A DNA stretch of 64,000 bases from an uncultured Prevotellaceae bacterium (GTDB taxonomy: Bacteria; Bacteroidota; Bacteroidia; Bacteroidales; Muribaculaceae). Under the pieces are notes generated by a model. That model saw only the letters and a list, made by a program, of their open reading frames with translations, made no database searches and was not told the DNA's origin. Made by a program: the position numbers and the translations under genes. The stretch spans positions 1-64,000 of the forward strand of contig ONIY01000002.1 of assembly GCA_900318065.1 (NCBI GenBank). The letters are read 5' to 3'. Below are positions 44,322-54,065 of the stretch, in pieces; the stretch's first letter is position 1; every line of letters starts with the position of its first letter.

Positions 44322-45473
44322 ATGGTTACGGAGAAAAATAAAGTTAGAACTCAGCGCAAGAGAAAAAGGCAAATGGTTACTCAACGCTTTTTCAACTTTG
44401 CCTACAGTATAGGTGCCGCTATCGTTATCTGGGGTGCATTGTTCAAGATCTTGCACCTTCCCATGGGTAACTTGCTGCTCACCATTGGTATGGGTACCGA
44501 GGTGCTCATGTTTATCATCACTGCATTTGAGCGTCCCGAGAAAGAATACCACTGGGAAGATGTGTTCCCAATTCTCGACACCGGCGACCCCGACGACCGT
44601 CCTCCCTTCTCGGGAGGTAGCAGTGTCACCATCAATGGCGACATCACTGGCGACGGCACAGTAGCTGGCGAGGAAGGCGCTATGCCTCCCGAGGTGCCAC
44701 AAGATGGCGAGGCACAGCCTGCCGCTCATCAAGGACCCATCACACTGCCAGCAGCAGTGGGGGGCGCTACCGTGGTGGCAAGCCCCGAGGTGGCAGCTAC
44801 CATCGCCGCTATGAGCGCACAGGAGGTGAAGTCGGTAATGGGACTGCCAGGAAGCACTCCTCTGAGCGAGGAGCAGACGCAGTCGCTGAGCGACAGCATC
44901 GCCAAGATGAACAACGCCAGCGACCAGCTCTCGCGCATGGCCGACCTCACCGAGGCCACACAGCACTATCTGGAGCAGATGGCTGCCATCAGCGAGCAGA
45001 TGCAGCGCCTGAGCGAGACTACCAATGCCCTGAACAATGTTCAGCAAACGCTGCTCTCGAGCTACCAGAGCATTACCAGCAACAGCGAGAACATCACTCA
45101 AAACACCAACGGATACATCGAGCAGATGGAGTCGCTCAACCGCAATGTGGGCGGCTTGAACACCATCTACGAGATTCAGCTCAAGAGCATCTCGTCGCAG
45201 CTTGAGAGTATCGACCGCGTGAACCGTGGACTGAAGGACATTCGCGACATGTATGAGAAATCGGCTGCCGAGAGCGCACGCTACTGCGACGAGACCGAGA
45301 AGATGGCTCGCTACATGAAGCAGCTCAACAGTGTGTATGAGAAGATGATCAAGGCGATGACCGTCAACATGTACAACCCCATGGCTGGCAACATGATGGC
45401 TGGCATGGGCAACAATGCTCCCGCCGAGGACTCCTACGACGAATACAACACTGGCAATAATATTGACGAATAA
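44322..45473 (+). CDS. gldL: T9SS motor protein GldL/PorL, long C-terminus
   Basis: 383 aa. Two membrane helices at about residues 22-43 and 49-68, with the HLPMGNLLLTIGMGTEVLMF segment holding Glu60, the counterpart of the conserved membrane glutamate of the proton-driven motor. The C-terminal cytoplasmic part is much longer than in Flavobacterium GldL (~215 aa) and includes a long predicted coiled coil (about 175-340, Q/N/S-rich). GldL and GldM form the inner-membrane motor powering T9SS. Met18 is an alternative start. Confidence 0.95.
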   Translation: MVTEKNKVRTQRKRKRQMVTQRFFNFAYSIGAAIVIWGALFKILHLPMGNLLLTIGMGTEVLMFIITAFERPEKEYHWEDVFPILDTGDPDDRPPFSGGSSVTINGDITGDGTVAGEEGAMPPEVPQDGEAQPAAHQGPITLPAAVGGATVVASPEVAATIAAMSAQEVKSVMGLPGSTPLSEEQTQSLSDSIAKMNNASDQLSRMADLTEATQHYLEQMAAISEQMQRLSETTNALNNVQQTLLSSYQSITSNSENITQNTNGYIEQMESLNRNVGGLNTIYEIQLKSISSQLESIDRVNRGLKDIRDMYEKSAAESARYCDETEKMARYMKQLNSVYEKMIKAMTVNMYNPMAGNMMAGMGNNAPAEDSYDEYNTGNNIDE

Positions 45474-45500
45474 CGAACTAATCACACAACACTATAAGTA

Positions 45501-47090
45501 ATGGCAACTGGAAGAAATCAGTCACTGGCGAAGATGTCGCCACGTCAGAAGATGATAAACCTCATGTATATCGTCTTGACGGCCATGCTTGCGCTCAATG
45601 TCTCGAACGATGTGCTCAACGGTTTCAGCCAGGTGGAGGAAGGTCTCAAGCGCTCTAACCGTACCATCACCGCACGAAACCTGCAGATGATGAACAATCT
45701 GCAGACTTTCTATGACGAGAATCCCGAGAAGGGCCTGGAACTGCTCAACTCGGGAAATGATGTGAGAAACACCACCGACGAGCTCTACAACTACATCGAC
45801 AGCCTAAAACTCATGATAGTGCATGAGGCCGATGGGCCAAAAGCCACACTCGACAACTTCGAGAACCGTGACAACCTCGACGCTGTGAGCACTGTACTGC
45901 TCTCGCCCACCACAAGGCGAGGAATGGAACTGAGAATGCGACTCAACCGCTATCGTGACTATGTGCTGCGATATATCAACGACCCTAACCGCAGCCACAA
46001 CATCAGCCAGGCGCTATCCACCGAGCCTTTCAACACTAAAGGCGACATTGGCAACAAGACCTGGGAAGAGTCGCTCTTTGAGAACATGCCCGCGGTGGCT
46101 GCCATCTCGCTGCTGAGCAAGATTCAGAACGACGTGCGATATGCCGAGGGTGAGGTGCTTCATCACCTGCTCGTGCTCACCAACGATAAAGACCTTATCA
46201 ACAGCATCGACATGCCACAGGGCATGCAAGTGAACTGGGTTAACGCATTTGTCATTCCACAGTCAAGAGTGGTGATGAGAGGCACTAGATACAAGGCGCA
46301 AATTGTGATGGCGGCTATCGACTCCACCAAGCGCCCGGCTATCTATGTGAACGGCGCAAGGCTCAACAGTAACGGAACCTATGAGGTGGGTACCAGCCAG
46401 TCGGGAACGTTCAACTTCTCGGGTTATGCCGAGATGGTGGGACCCGATGGACAGGTCTACAAGCGCGACTTCAAGTCGAGCTACACCGTTATCGACCCTG
46501 TTGCCACCGTGAGCGCAACAATGATGAACGTGTTCTACACCGGTATCGACAACCCCGTCTCGATTGCTGTGCCAGGACTGGGAGAGGGCACTCTCTCGGC
46601 TTCGATGACCAACGGCACGCTCACCAGGAGCGGCAACGGCTGGATTGCTCGTCCGGCACAGGTGGGAGCCGAGTGTGTGATCACGGTGTCGGTTGAGATT
46701 GATGGCGTGAGAACCAATGTGGGCTCCACCACTTTCAAGGCACGCAAACTGCCCGACCCAACGCCCTATATCGCCCTGGGTGGCGACAACCGCTTCAAGG
46801 GAGGCCGTCTTGCCAAGGGCACGCTGCTTAGTGCACCTGGATTGCATGCCGCCATCGACGATGGTCTGCTCGACATTGAGTTCAAGGTGGTTAGTTTCGA
46901 GACTATCTCCATTGGCTCGATGGGTGAGGCAATCCCCGAAATCTCGGCTGGCAGCAGCTTCTCCGAGCGCCAGAAGGCTAGCTTCAAGCGCATGAAGCGC
47001 GGCACCCGCTTCTTCATCTCGAGAGTGAAGGCGGTGGGTCCCGATGGTGTCACTCGCGACATCTCGCCCATGGATATCATTGTGAACTAA
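45501..47090 (+). CDS. gldM: T9SS motor protein GldM/PorM
   Basis: 529 aa. It starts with the hallmark SPRQKMINLMYIVLTAMLAL, a single membrane helix near residues 17-37, then a long periplasmic region with four domains; late segments are YIALGGDNRFKGGRLAKGTL and FFISRVKAVGPDGVTRDISP. GldM spans the periplasm from GldL to the GldK/N ring. 27 bp after gldL. Confidence 0.96.
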   Translation: MATGRNQSLAKMSPRQKMINLMYIVLTAMLALNVSNDVLNGFSQVEEGLKRSNRTITARNLQMMNNLQTFYDENPEKGLELLNSGNDVRNTTDELYNYIDSLKLMIVHEADGPKATLDNFENRDNLDAVSTVLLSPTTRRGMELRMRLNRYRDYVLRYINDPNRSHNISQALSTEPFNTKGDIGNKTWEESLFENMPAVAAISLLSKIQNDVRYAEGEVLHHLLVLTNDKDLINSIDMPQGMQVNWVNAFVIPQSRVVMRGTRYKAQIVMAAIDSTKRPAIYVNGARLNSNGTYEVGTSQSGTFNFSGYAEMVGPDGQVYKRDFKSSYTVIDPVATVSATMMNVFYTGIDNPVSIAVPGLGEGTLSASMTNGTLTRSGNGWIARPAQVGAECVITVSVEIDGVRTNVGSTTFKARKLPDPTPYIALGGDNRFKGGRLAKGTLLSAPGLHAAIDDGLLDIEFKVVSFETISIGSMGEAIPEISAGSSFSERQKASFKRMKRGTRFFISRVKAVGPDGVTRDISPMDIIVN

Positions 47091-47140
47091 TGCTTGATTA
47101 TAATAATAACAGTTTTGTCAATACACATAAACTCAATAGA

Positions 47141-48259
47141 ATGAAATATTTAAAGATAATAGCTTTGGGACTGGTTATCGCCTTTGCTGCTGGAGCAAGT
47201 GCACAGGTGGTGAAGAAAGACGGCCAGGATCGTCGAGACAAGAAAAACGACAGCTCGGTGAAGGTGTCGGGAAGGTCACAGGCTTTCTATGAGCAGCGTG
47301 AGCCCAGCGATGCCGACAAGCAGTGGGAGAAAGTGGTCTATCGCGTGCTTGACCTCACCAAGGACAAGAATGCGGCTCTTTACTATCCCGAGGAACCCAA
47401 CCAGGACGGACAGAGCATGTTCTACATCATCATGCGCCTGCTTGCCAACGACCAGGTGTCGGCCTATGAGTATCTCGACGGACGAGAGATGTTTACCGAC
47501 GAGTATCGCATCAAGGTGAAAGAGATGCTCGACCGCTTCCACATCCTCTACACCGAGGCTAAGGGAAGCAACGAGAAGCACCCCATCTTCACCATCGAGG
47601 ATGCCGACATTCCAGGCAACGAGATCCTGAGCTACTACATCATCGAGAAGTGGTGGTTCGACACTCGCAGCAACCGCATGCAGTCGCATGTGGATGCCGT
47701 GTGCCCAGTGCTTCACCGTGAGGATGACTATGGTGGCGTGCTCAAGTTCCCAATGTTCTGGGTGAAACTCAACGAGATTCGTCCCTACATTGCTCAGCAA
47801 TATGTCTTTACCGACGATGACAACAACCTCATGCGATACAATCTTGACGACTTCTTCAAGCTCAAGATGTACAAGGGCGACATCTACAAGGTGAAGAACC
47901 TGCGCAACCTCTCGCTCATGCAGATGTACCCCGACTCGGCTAAGCTGGCACACGCACGCGACTCTATTGAGCAGCGTCTGCACCGCTTCGACAAGAACCT
48001 GTGGGCGCCATCGCGTCAGGAACTGCAGGCGCAGGTAGAGGCAAAGCGCAAACTTGAGGCTGAGAAGAACGGTGAGACTCTCGACGAGGAAGGCAACGCT
48101 ACCGAGGCCAAGGAAGAGAAGAGCGTGAAGCGCACCACCAAGCGCGGCAGCTCAAGCGACAAGAAGGACAACAAGAAGTCGAAGAGAAAGGTTCAGAAAC
48201 CCAAGGAGACAAAGAGCAACCAGGGCGCCACACGCTCGGTAAGAAACCGCAAGAGGTAA
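47141..48259 (+). CDS. gldN: T9SS ring protein GldN/PorN
   Basis: 372 aa from the ATG at 47141; an in-frame ATG at 47090 overlaps the gldM stop and precedes the signal peptide, so it is rejected. Signal peptide ends near GASAQ. Family segments: YYPEEPNQDGQSMFYIIMRL, DVFD-like LYTEAKGSNE, and WWFDTRSNRMQ. The C-terminal ~70 residues are a lysine/serine-rich tail (KRTTKRGSSSDKKDNKKSKR) longer than in Flavobacterium. Forms the ring with GldK. Last gene of the cluster, followed by a terminator. Confidence 0.94.
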   Translation: MKYLKIIALGLVIAFAAGASAQVVKKDGQDRRDKKNDSSVKVSGRSQAFYEQREPSDADKQWEKVVYRVLDLTKDKNAALYYPEEPNQDGQSMFYIIMRLLANDQVSAYEYLDGREMFTDEYRIKVKEMLDRFHILYTEAKGSNEKHPIFTIEDADIPGNEILSYYIIEKWWFDTRSNRMQSHVDAVCPVLHREDDYGGVLKFPMFWVKLNEIRPYIAQQYVFTDDDNNLMRYNLDDFFKLKMYKGDIYKVKNLRNLSLMQMYPDSAKLAHARDSIEQRLHRFDKNLWAPSRQELQAQVEAKRKLEAEKNGETLDEEGNATEAKEEKSVKRTTKRGSSSDKKDNKKSKRKVQKPKETKSNQGATRSVRNRKR

Positions 48260-48287
48260 CACCTCCAGGTCCATTCTAGTAGAAAAA

Positions 48288-48342
48288 CTGGATGGTCTAG
48301 AATCTCTAGAAACACTAGGGATTTTAGACCATCCAGAGTTTT
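48288..48342. terminator. Bidirectional terminator between gldN and menA
   Basis: CTGGATGGTCTA (48288-48299) and TAGACCATCCAG (48325-48336) are perfect arms, with a T-run after the right arm and an A-run before the left arm, so it can stop both converging transcripts. Confidence 0.8.
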
Positions 48343-48364
48343 TTATGGGGTATATCTTGGAAAC

Positions 48365-49258
48365 CTAGAATATAAACGCCAGCAGCATCAGGAAGGTGAA
48401 GATGAGCATGTTGCGGGCTGTCTCGCCCAGCAGGGGGTTGAGGGCGGTGCCTGTGCGGCGGTTGAGCTTTATCCAGGTGCTCACGTGCATCACCAGGTAG
48501 AGGGCAGGCACTACATAGGTCCACAGCGACATGGTGCCGTTGAGGTAGATGAGCAGCCACAGTGGCGAGAGCATGGCGATTGCCATGAAGCCGTTGAAGA
48601 GATAGGCAGCAGCAGCCAGCTTGCGCCCAAAGATAACCACAGCCGTGCGCTTGCCGGCGTCAATGTCGTCTTCCATGTCGCGGTAGTTGTTGATGAGCAG
48701 CACATTCACGCCCATGAACCCAATGGTGATGCCCCCCAGCACTGCCAGGGCTTCCCAGCGACCGGCTATCACATAGTAGCTGAAAATCACGGGCACCAGG
48801 CCATAGAAGATGAACACTGTGAGTTCGCCCAGGCCATGATAGGAGAGGGGGTAGGGTCCAGTGCTGTAGGCAAGGGCAAAGGCTGCGATGGCAATGCCCA
48901 CGGGAATCATCTGCCATCCGCCGTAGGGAATCAGGCCGCAGCCCACGAGGCATGCCACAGCAAGGGTGATGTAGGTGACGTTGCGCAGCGTCTTGGGCTT
49001 GATGTCGCCCTCGGTGACACCGCGTCGAGGCCCCACGCGGCCTTTCTTGTCGGCTCCCCGCAGGTAGTCATAGTATTCGTTGGCAAAGTTTGACACCACT
49101 TGTGCCAGAACGGCAAAAACGAGGCACAGCACTGCGGGAATCCACTTGAAGTGGTTTTGCCACACGGCAATGCCTATCGCCATCAGCACACCGCTCACCG
49201 ACACTGGCAGCGAGCGCAGCCTGATGGCCTCTAACCAAATCTTGAAGTTCTTGTTCAT
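48365..49258 (-). CDS. menA: 1,4-dihydroxy-2-naphthoate polyprenyltransferase MenA
   Basis: 297 aa, UbiA fold with eight to nine membrane helices. Both Asp-rich prenyl-diphosphate motifs are present: NFANEYYDYLRGADKKG near residue 57 and NNYRDMEDDIDAGKRT near 190. MenA joins DHNA to the polyprenyl tail in menaquinone synthesis. It starts 21 bp after the SPOR lipoprotein gene. No other men genes are in the window. Confidence 0.94.
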   Translation of the reverse strand: MNKNFKIWLEAIRLRSLPVSVSGVLMAIGIAVWQNHFKWIPAVLCLVFAVLAQVVSNFANEYYDYLRGADKKGRVGPRRGVTEGDIKPKTLRNVTYITLAVACLVGCGLIPYGGWQMIPVGIAIAAFALAYSTGPYPLSYHGLGELTVFIFYGLVPVIFSYYVIAGRWEALAVLGGITIGFMGVNVLLINNYRDMEDDIDAGKRTAVVIFGRKLAAAAYLFNGFMAIAMLSPLWLLIYLNGTMSLWTYVVPALYLVMHVSTWIKLNRRTGTALNPLLGETARNMLIFTFLMLLAFIF

Positions 49259-49279
49259 TGTTGCTTGACTGTAGTCATG

Positions 49280-49771
49280 TCAAAATCTCGTCAGCACCCA
49301 GGCGCGGGGAACCAGCACCTTGATTTTCATGAATTTCTCGGGGGTCTGTACAAAGGTGGCGGCAACGCTCAGGTCGTCATATCCCTCTACCACAACGCAG
49401 TAGAGCTTCTTCTCGCCAATGTACACGACATAGGACTTGTGTCCCTCCTTGCGCAGGCGGTCGCGATAGCTCAGCGCGTTGAACTTCTGCTGGAACTCGC
49501 CCACCACCACGTTGTATTTCTTTATAATGTCGTTCTGGTCCTCAACTATATTGAAGTGGTGATGCAAGAGCCTGATGCTGTCGCCGTCAATCACATAGTT
49601 GGTGGTCTTGCGCTTCTCCAGTTCCTGCTGATAAATCACGCCTCTCTCGCCAGTGCGGCTGGCTGCCACGGCCTTGTCGTAGCTTTCCTTATAATTGGCT
49701 TCGGTAGTGTGGCATGACCACAGGGTCACTGCCATCACTGCGATTAGGAATGTGTTTATAATCTTGTTCAT
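49280..49771 (-). CDS. SPOR-domain lipoprotein
   Basis: 163 aa. Lipobox VTLWSC with lipid Cys20. The C-terminal ~75 residues form a SPOR fold (KYNVVVGEFQQKFNALSYRD, then YVVYIGEKKLYCVVVEGYDD), which binds glycan strands of peptidoglycan lacking stem peptides. It probably acts at the division site or periplasmic face of the outer membrane. Upstream partner of menA in one unit. Confidence 0.8.
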   Translation of the reverse strand: MNKIINTFLIAVMAVTLWSCHTTEANYKESYDKAVAASRTGERGVIYQQELEKRKTTNYVIDGDSIRLLHHHFNIVEDQNDIIKKYNVVVGEFQQKFNALSYRDRLRKEGHKSYVVYIGEKKLYCVVVEGYDDLSVAATFVQTPEKFMKIKVLVPRAWVLTRF

Positions 49772-49815
49772 AAGGGTGTCAATATTATAATAATAATCTC
49801 AAGTTTCAGAAGTTA

Positions 49816-49938
49816 GTTCCCCCTCTAAGATAGAGGGGGTTAGGGGGAGTATGAACTCCAATGACACATCTAACGATGAGGGAAAATTCAACGAAATCAT
49901 CATACTCCCCCCCGCCCCCTCTATCTTAGAGGGGGAGT
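49816..49938. mobile_element. MITE-like palindromic element
   Basis: Left arm 49816-49854 and right arm 49900-49938 are inverted copies, about 36 of 40 matching, around a 45-bp centre. Each arm is itself a hairpin (CCTCTAAGATAGAGG) followed by GGGGAGTATGA. The same hairpin-GTATGA-centre-TCATAC-hairpin layout occurs at 14649 and 17911. Lies between the SPOR gene and ispG. Confidence 0.65.
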
Positions 49939-50010
49939 TTGTCGCCTGATTGTTAGTGGTTTTGAATCTCATAATTACTTTAAAAACATGAATAATGATG
50001 TTTTTGTATT

Positions 50011-51822
50011 TTATGGCTCAATCCAGTCGCCGTTTTGCTTTATCAGCGCTATCAGGCGGGGGATGGCGTCGGCTTCGGGGATGTTTTTCTCGATACATTC
50101 TTTGCCCTTATAGAGACTTATGCGTCCCACGGCGGCACCCACGTAGCCGTAGTCGGCATCGGCCATCTCGCCAGGGCCGTTCACCACGCATCCCATCACG
50201 CCTATCTTGAGGTGGGTGAGGTGCTGGGTGGCTTGCTGCACGCGGCGCACGGTGGTTTGAAGGTCAAACATCGTTCGCCCGCAGCTGGGGCACGAGATGA
50301 ACTCGGTCTTGGTGGTGCGCAGCCTGGCTGCCTGAAGGATAGCGAAGGCATATCCCACCACTTCGTTCTGATTGCCGTAACCAGGGGCGTCGAGCCAGAT
50401 GCCGTCGCCCATGCCGTTGAGCAGCACTGCGCCCAGGTCGGCACCAGCCTTCACCTGCAGCCACTCGCTGTCGCTGTCGGGGTAGGTGTTGTGCAGGATA
50501 ACTGGGCAATTGATGCCTGCATCGGCAAGGGAGTGGATGAGCGCCTGCTGGCAACCGCTGGTGTTGATATTGTCGGGCGTGACAATCAATGCCACGTTGT
50601 CGCAGTCCTTGAGGAAGAGCAACTTGTTGATGGGCGTGCTTGCTGGCACTTCGAGCCACTTGAGGGGTGCGGCAGTCTTCTCGTCCCAGTTCTCAAGGGT
50701 GAATAGGGGAGAGGTGCTTGCCTCGCCGCTGTAGACGCTTGCCGGCACGATGAAACGGTCGGTGCCAGTGGTTGCGCCGGTGGCGCTGTAGAAGAAGTCG
50801 GGACGGCGGTTGCCCGTTACCTCTTGTGGCGTGCACGATGCAATGACGATGGGTTTCTTGCCGCCCACCATGCCCTCGATGCTGTTGCCCATGCGACGTT
50901 GGGGCAGCAGTGGGTCAAAGCCCTTGCAGTAGTGCCCCTCGATGTGGGGATGTCCTTCGCGGCTGGTGATGTAGTCAACGAGTTTGCGGGCAACAGGAAC
51001 CTCAAGCTCGGGGTCTTCGCTGAGCGAGACACGAATGGTGTCGCCCAGGCCCTGACTCATGAGCGCGCCAATTCCCACGGCGCTCTTTATGCGGCCATCC
51101 TCGCCAAATCCTGCCTCGGTGACGCCCAGGTGCAACGGGAAGTGCATGTCCTCGGCATCCATGGCGGCAACGAGGCGACGCACGGCTTCGACCATCACCA
51201 CCACATTCGACGCTTTCATCGAGATTACAACATCGTTGAACTGCTGCTCGACAAACACCCTGAGGTATTCCATCACACTCTCAACCATGCCAGGGGCGGT
51301 GTTGCCATAGCGGCTCATGATGCGGTCGCTCAGCGAACCGTGGTTCACACCCAGTCGCACCGCTGTGCCGTGCTTGCGGCACAAGTCGATGAAGGGCACC
51401 AGCGCGTCGTGGATGCGCTGCAACTCGGCCTGGTATTCCTCGTCGGTATAGGCAAGGCTCTTGAATTGCCGTGCCGGGTCAACGAAGTTGCCTGGATTGA
51501 TGCGCACCTTGTCGGTGACCTGTGCTGCTGCCAGGGCGGCACGGGGGTTGAAGTGGATGTCGGCAACCAGAGGCACGTGGCAGCCCTGGCGGTGCATCTC
51601 GCTGCGAATGATGCCCAGGTTCTGGGCTTCGCGCACTCCCTGGGTGGTGAGGCGCACATAGTGTGCTCCAGCGCTTGCAATGCGCATGCACTGCTGCACG
51701 CTCGCCTCGATGTCGTTGGTCGACGTGTTGGTCATCGACTGCACCCTGATGGGGTAGTCGCTGCCCAGTGGCGTGTTGCCAATGTTGACAGTTACTGTTT
51801 TGCGACGATGGTAGTTGAACAT
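50011..51822 (-). CDS. ispG: 4-hydroxy-3-methylbut-2-enyl diphosphate synthase IspG
   Basis: 603 aa, the long form typical of Bacteroidetes and plants with an inserted middle domain. The TIM barrel begins NIGNTPLGSDYPIRVQSMTN. The C-terminal ferredoxin-like domain carries the [4Fe-4S] ligands in SCPSCGRTMFDLQ and GVMGCVVNGPGEM. It makes HMBPP in the non-mevalonate isoprenoid pathway. Last gene of the rpoN-membrane protein-ispG unit. Confidence 0.96.
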   Translation of the reverse strand: MFNYHRRKTVTVNIGNTPLGSDYPIRVQSMTNTSTNDIEASVQQCMRIASAGAHYVRLTTQGVREAQNLGIIRSEMHRQGCHVPLVADIHFNPRAALAAAQVTDKVRINPGNFVDPARQFKSLAYTDEEYQAELQRIHDALVPFIDLCRKHGTAVRLGVNHGSLSDRIMSRYGNTAPGMVESVMEYLRVFVEQQFNDVVISMKASNVVVMVEAVRRLVAAMDAEDMHFPLHLGVTEAGFGEDGRIKSAVGIGALMSQGLGDTIRVSLSEDPELEVPVARKLVDYITSREGHPHIEGHYCKGFDPLLPQRRMGNSIEGMVGGKKPIVIASCTPQEVTGNRRPDFFYSATGATTGTDRFIVPASVYSGEASTSPLFTLENWDEKTAAPLKWLEVPASTPINKLLFLKDCDNVALIVTPDNINTSGCQQALIHSLADAGINCPVILHNTYPDSDSEWLQVKAGADLGAVLLNGMGDGIWLDAPGYGNQNEVVGYAFAILQAARLRTTKTEFISCPSCGRTMFDLQTTVRRVQQATQHLTHLKIGVMGCVVNGPGEMADADYGYVGAAVGRISLYKGKECIEKNIPEADAIPRLIALIKQNGDWIEP

Positions 51823-51868
51823 ATTTTGGGTTTATATTGTTTTTGTTGGGAGAAATTCAGTGTTTTTG

Positions 51869-52519
51869 TTATCCAAAGAGGCGCATCATGAGCGACACGC
51901 ACAGGAAGCCGTTGGCCCATCCTGCCACCACTTGCATGAAGGTGTGGCGCTTCAGGAGCATTCGTGCCGAGCCCAGCAGGCCGCACAGCCCTATCGCCAC
52001 AATGATGTAGAACATCATCCAGGCGGGGCTCACCACCTCCAGGTCCATGGCGTCGAGCTGGCACAGCATTCCCAGCAAGCCGCCCATTCCCGCCATGTGA
52101 GCGCTGATTTTCCATTTCAGGTTCACTAGGGTAGAGATGAGGCAGGCAAGGGCTCCTCCAGCGGCAAACATCACCATCCACTGTGGCTCGTGGGTATAGG
52201 CAAGATACCACACGGCACCCAGGTAGAACACTGTTGCGGCAATGTAGGGCAGCAGGCGCTCGTCGCGTTTTACCATGCGCTTGTCCTTGATGAACTTGAA
52301 GTTGTGCAGCAAGGCGATAGTGGCCATGGGCAGCACGCAGGTGATGCCCAGGATGATGATGAGCAGGTTGATGCGCGAGCCCACGCTGTCGAGCACCTTA
52401 GGCGAGATGCTCAATGCCATGAGCATTGCATAACTGGGCGTGAGCAGTGGGCTTAGCACCGTTGAGGTGAAGCGTGCCATCTCGTCGAGAAATCTTATTC
52501 TTGCTATTCGTGAAGTCAT
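51869..52519 (-). CDS. PAP2-like integral membrane protein, divergent
   Basis: 216 aa with about six membrane segments. KRDERLLPYI, ISAHMAGMGG and SARMLLKRHTFMQVVAG sit where the three PAP2 motifs should, but the final Asp is replaced by Gln and the PSGH motif reads ISAHM. It may be a divergent lipid phosphatase or an inactive relative. It lies 17 bp after rpoN and 46 bp before ispG, so it probably shares their transcript and could handle an isoprenoid phosphate. Confidence 0.6.
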   Translation of the reverse strand: MTSRIARIRFLDEMARFTSTVLSPLLTPSYAMLMALSISPKVLDSVGSRINLLIIILGITCVLPMATIALLHNFKFIKDKRMVKRDERLLPYIAATVFYLGAVWYLAYTHEPQWMVMFAAGGALACLISTLVNLKWKISAHMAGMGGLLGMLCQLDAMDLEVVSPAWMMFYIIVAIGLCGLLGSARMLLKRHTFMQVVAGWANGFLCVSLMMRLFG

Positions 52520-52536
52520 GGCGGTGTGTGGAGGGT

Positions 52537-54060
52537 TTATAGGGTTTTGCGTTGCCGTGCAACAGGAATTCTCATGCTCTCTCGATATTTTGCCACGGTG
52601 CGGCGCTTGATGTCATAGCCTCGCTCTTGCAGGGTTGCACACAGGCGGTCGTCGGTGAGCGGTTTTGTCTTGTCCTCGCCGTCAATCATCTCCTTAATGA
52701 TTTCCTTGATGGCTGTGGCCGAGGCGTCGTTGTCGTTGAGGCGCTTGACAAAGAAGTACTTGAGCGGGAAAATGCCCCAGTTGGTGTCGACATATTTGTT
52801 TTGCTGCGCACGCGAGATGGTCGAGGTGTCATAGCCTGTGGCCTCGGCAATGTCGTTGAGCACCATGGGCTTGAGCGACATGGTGTCGCCAGTGATGAAG
52901 AACTCCTGCTGCTTGAGCATGATGAACTTCATGATCTTGTGGAGTTTTTCCTGGCGCATCTTGAGCAGCATGATGAAATTAGTGGCATTCTCATACTGCC
53001 GTTTGATGTTCACTGCTTCGTCGCTAAGGCTGGAGCTGTCGGCCTTGTTGCCGGCGATGTGCTTGTAGGCTATCTCGTAGCTCTCCGAGATTTGAAGCTC
53101 GGGGATGTCGTTCACCACGGTGAGGTGGAGCTTGTCGTTGTCGGCAGTGACTATAAAGTCGGGGGTGATGTGCGAGGCGTTGGCAAGTCGCTCACCGCTG
53201 TTGAAGATGTTGCCTGGGCGAGGATTGGTGCGCTTGATGATTTTGTCGGCTTGCTGGAATGCGGTCTCGCTGATGTTGAGCAAGTCGATAATCTTGTCGT
53301 AGTGGTGCTTCTCATAGGCGTCGAAGTGCTTGTCAACGATCTCGCGGGCAAGTCGTGCCGCGTCGATGTCAACGCCTTTCATGTCGTCGATTTGCAGCAA
53401 GATGCACTCCCTGGTGCTGGTGGCGGCAATGCCGGCGGGCTCCAGGTCTTGTATCACCTCGAGCACTTCCTGGACCTCTTGAGGAGAGACAAAGATGTTC
53501 TCTTTAGAGATGATGTCGCCACAAATCGAGGGAATGGGACGGCGCAGCAGGCCATCGTCTTCTATCTCGCCAATGATATACTCGGCAATGACGAGCTGAT
53601 GCTCGTCGAGGTCGCGCTCGCGCACCTGGGTCATGAGGGTCTCATACATCGACGCCTCACTCACCACCGGTGGGCGGTACACGTCGGGGTTATACTGGCG
53701 GCGCTTGGTCTGGATATATCCCAGCCCGTCGTCGTTTCGGTCGTCATAGTCTTCGTCGGTCACCGTGTAGGGCGACTCAAAGGGGTCCTCGTTGCTGTTG
53801 CCCAGTTCCTGACTGTCTTTATCGTCCTGGCTCTCGTCTTTCTCGTCGCTTGAGCCGTAGTCGTAGTCATCCTGATGGCTGTCGCTGGCCTCCTCAAGTG
53901 CAGGATTGTCGTTGAGTTCCACCTCGATGCGGTCTTTAATCTCCTCATCGTTCATCTCAATGAGTTGCCCCAGGAGCACTTGGTTCTGGGAGGCACGCTG
54001 AGTTTGGATTTGCTCAAGGCTCAGCTTCTGTATCTGTTGAAAGTCGTCTCTTTCGCTCAT
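52537..54060 (-). CDS. rpoN: RNA polymerase sigma-54 factor
   Basis: 507 aa from the ATG at 54060; longer frames run into the upstream repeat. Region I has KLSLEQIQTQRASQNQVLLG, region II is an acidic tract (about residues 60-110), then the core-binding domain and the DNA-binding end with RRTVAKYRES, the RpoN box. Directs RNA polymerase to -24/-12 promoters. No sigma-54 enhancer-binding protein is in the window. First gene of a three-gene unit. Confidence 0.95.
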   Translation of the reverse strand: MSERDDFQQIQKLSLEQIQTQRASQNQVLLGQLIEMNDEEIKDRIEVELNDNPALEEASDSHQDDYDYGSSDEKDESQDDKDSQELGNSNEDPFESPYTVTDEDYDDRNDDGLGYIQTKRRQYNPDVYRPPVVSEASMYETLMTQVRERDLDEHQLVIAEYIIGEIEDDGLLRRPIPSICGDIISKENIFVSPQEVQEVLEVIQDLEPAGIAATSTRECILLQIDDMKGVDIDAARLAREIVDKHFDAYEKHHYDKIIDLLNISETAFQQADKIIKRTNPRPGNIFNSGERLANASHITPDFIVTADNDKLHLTVVNDIPELQISESYEIAYKHIAGNKADSSSLSDEAVNIKRQYENATNFIMLLKMRQEKLHKIMKFIMLKQQEFFITGDTMSLKPMVLNDIAEATGYDTSTISRAQQNKYVDTNWGIFPLKYFFVKRLNDNDASATAIKEIIKEMIDGEDKTKPLTDDRLCATLQERGYDIKRRTVAKYRESMRIPVARQRKTL

Positions 54061-54065
54061 AGTTC

